Assembly (NCBI GenBank): GCA_037013495.1
Contig: CM072810.1
Location: 29,727,843-29,791,842 of the forward strand
DNA length: 64,000 nt
Source: Hippophae tibetana
Taxonomy: Eukaryota > Streptophyta > Magnoliopsida > Rosales > Elaeagnaceae
Direction: 5' to 3'
Shown: piece by piece, positions 62,701 to 64,000 of the stretch
Numbering within the stretch: the first letter of the stretch is position 1
Layout: each line of letters starts with the position of its first letter
Translations under genes and position numbers: made by a program
Notes under the pieces: generated by a model
Told to the model about the DNA's origin: nothing
The model's input: the letters and a program-made list of their open reading frames with translations, nothing else
Databases searched by the model: none

Positions 62701-64000
62701 TCCCAATGAAGAGAAAATGGCTCTACTTGTGGAGAGATTTACCAAAATTCTTAGAAAGAAGAGACCCTTTTTTTGGATTATTTAAAAAAAGGTAATCAGA
62801 GGTCTAAAATGATTATTACGATGAATTTAAAATTGTACTTCTTCGAAACAACATGAATGATTTTGGAGACCACTCATATAAGCATTTCCACATTTAAATA
62901 ATTCTAGAATTATGACGTTGAATTGAAGTTTGGAATTCTATAACATGCTAGAGGATGAAACTTTTGACAAAGTCTTTGCATGTTTTTCAAACAGTATCAA
63001 GTACTTGTAACACTTAGGTGGACCTATTATTAAAGAAAATTAGATTGAGAAATTCATTCCTATAATACCTTATCATTTTCAAGCCAAAGTTACCTTTCTT
63101 TAGTCCATTTACAAGCCCACTGAACATACTCTTAAATGAATCAGTTGGGCAAGTATTCGAACTGCATAACTTGTGGCCAAGATGAGAGCAATCTACTTTC
63201 GAGGAGGGAAAGAACTTATGTCTAAAGACATCAAGGATAGTGGATCGAGCGAACATGTTTTTGACCAAATTGCTAGAAATGATGACTCTAATCCCAATGA
63301 AGAGAAAATGGCTCTACTTGTGGAGAGATTTACCAAAATTCTTAGAAAGAAGAGACCCTTTTTTTGGATTATTTAAAAAAAGGTAATCAGAGGTCTAAAA
63401 TGATTATTACGATGAATTTAAAATTGTACTTCTTCGAAACAACATGAATGATTTTGGAGACCACTCATATAAGCATTTCCACATTTAAATAATTCTAGAA
63501 TTATGACGTTGAATTGAAGTTTGGAATTCTATAACATGCTAGAGGATGAAACTTTTGACAAAGTCTTTGCATGTTTTTCAAACATTATCAAGTATTTGTA
63601 ACACTTAGGTGGACCAATTATTAAAGAAAATTATATTGAGAAATTCATTCCTATAATATTTTATCATTTTCAAGCCAAAGTTACCTTTCTTTAGTCCATT
63701 TACAAGCCCACTGAACATACTCTTAAATGAATCAGTTGGGCAAGTATTCGAACTGCATAACTTGTGGCCAAGATGAGAGCAATCTAATTTCGAGGAGGGA
63801 AAGAACTTAGGTCTCAAGAAATCAAGGATAGTTGATCGAGCGAACATGTTTTTGACCAAATTGCTAGAAATGATGACTCTAATCCCAATGAAGAGAAAAT
63901 GGCTCTACTTGCGGAGAGATTTACCAAAATTCTTAGAAAGAAGAGACCCTTTTTTTGGATTATTTAAAAAAACGTAATTAGAGGTCTAAAATGATTATTA
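59752..64000. repeat. B higher-order repeat series, unit 3 (rearranged, runs off the edge)
   Basis: Monomers start at 59752, 60343, 60934, 61526, 62117, 62708, 63299 and 63890 (partial). The first three match the start of unit 2, including CCAAGAAGATAGC near 56085 and 61406. The fourth jumps to the type at 57388, so the extra dimer of unit 2 is absent. The monomer at 62117 is a hybrid, after which the order no longer follows unit 2. Confidence 0.83.
62951..63376 (+). pseudogene. Decayed gag-like fragment in a block B monomer (representative)
   Basis: The frame is equivalent to the A fragment and begins EDETFDKVFACFSNSI. It continues through PYHFQAKVTFL and ends SNPNEEKMALLVERFTKILRKK, closing at TAA 63374-63376. 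Five stops interrupt it: TAA after KYL, TAG after KEN, TAG after TFL, TGA after TLK, and TAA after RTA. The TAG after KEN and the TGA after TLK are at the same sites as the two stops of the A fragment. The B family is more decayed than A as coding sequence. Similar frames recur in every B monomer. Confidence 0.65.

Larger units (their letters stand above)
30790..64000. repeat. Satellite block B, ~591 bp monomers
   Basis: This is a tandem array in the same orientation as block A, with 56 complete monomers and a partial one at each end. Starts include 30818, 31409, 31999, 32593, 33184, 33775, 34364, 34956, 35547, 36138, 36729 and so on to 63890. Most units are 591 bp; 589-592 bp variants mostly trace to homopolymer runs. 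Marks of family B are GCTCTACTTGCGGAG, GAGGTCTAAAATG, TTCGAGGAGGGAAAG and TGGATCGAGC. B aligns to A from end to end, so they are two families of one satellite. No gene is supported. The array runs off the right edge of the window. Confidence 0.98.

Noticed and set aside
1..64000. CRISPR array or bacterial repeat
   Set aside because: The repeats are about 590 bp with no short direct repeats separated by unique spacers, there are no cas genes, and the gag-like content and AT-rich higher-order repeats fit a plant satellite.
1..64000. rDNA spacer, 5S cluster or tRNA cluster
   Set aside because: I found no rRNA-like or tRNA-like conserved segments, and no box A/box C style internal promoter in the monomer.
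1..64000. Intact LTR retrotransposon or LTR ends
   Set aside because: No TG...CA bounded long terminal repeats, primer-binding site, polypurine tract, zinc knuckle, integrase or reverse transcriptase motifs were seen; only the gag-like fragment is present.
1..64000. Internal ~196-bp subrepeat inside the monomer
   Set aside because: Comparing thirds of the A and B monomers by eye shows no consistent similarity, so the 590-bp unit is the basic repeat.

Overview
The whole 64 kb window is one uninterrupted stretch of head-to-tail satellite DNA. I see no functional gene, RNA gene, CRISPR array or intact transposon, and no unique sequence at either edge, so the array continues past both ends. The organism is most likely a seed plant. 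The repeat unit is AT-rich and contains a decayed piece of a plant-type retrotransposon gag (the UBN2-like gag of Ty1/copia elements). Long satellites with higher-order repeats made from retroelement pieces are typical of plant heterochromatin. I cannot name the species.

The window has two blocks in the same orientation. Block A (1-30789) holds 52 complete monomers of about 588-589 bp plus one truncated monomer. Block B (30790-64000) holds 56 complete monomers of about 591 bp and a partial one at each end. A and B are clearly homologous along their full length but differ at many fixed positions. They meet at one abrupt, out-of-register joint around 30786-30789 with a 4-bp AAAT microhomology. 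For counting, I start each monomer at the conserved word GAAGAGAAAATGG.

Block A from 1 to about 24.1 kb is built from five recognisable monomer types (called P, Q, R, S and T here) in the order P-Q-R-S with an optional T. It includes two tandem duplications of about 2942-2943 bp, clean 4-mer units of 2354 bp, and chimeric monomers from unequal exchange. From 24.1 to 30.8 kb the A monomers are more divergent and follow a dimer pattern (1177 bp). Block B contains a near-identical tandem duplication of a 7-mer (4136 bp), several dimer duplications (1182 bp), one monomer with a 26-bp deletion, and in its last 14 kb a 7-mer/9-mer higher-order repeat series. Patches of a third variant (C), intermediate between A and B, occur near the joint and again near 43 kb.

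Each monomer carries about 140-165 codons of gag-like reading frame broken by stop codons. Two of these stops occupy the same positions in A and B, so the gag piece was probably dead before the two families separated. The many short open frames on both strands are repeated by-products of the monomer sequence and are not annotated as genes. Conserved non-coding structure includes a poly-T/poly-A hairpin in both families, and a perfect 16-bp palindrome and a 10-bp palindrome in B.
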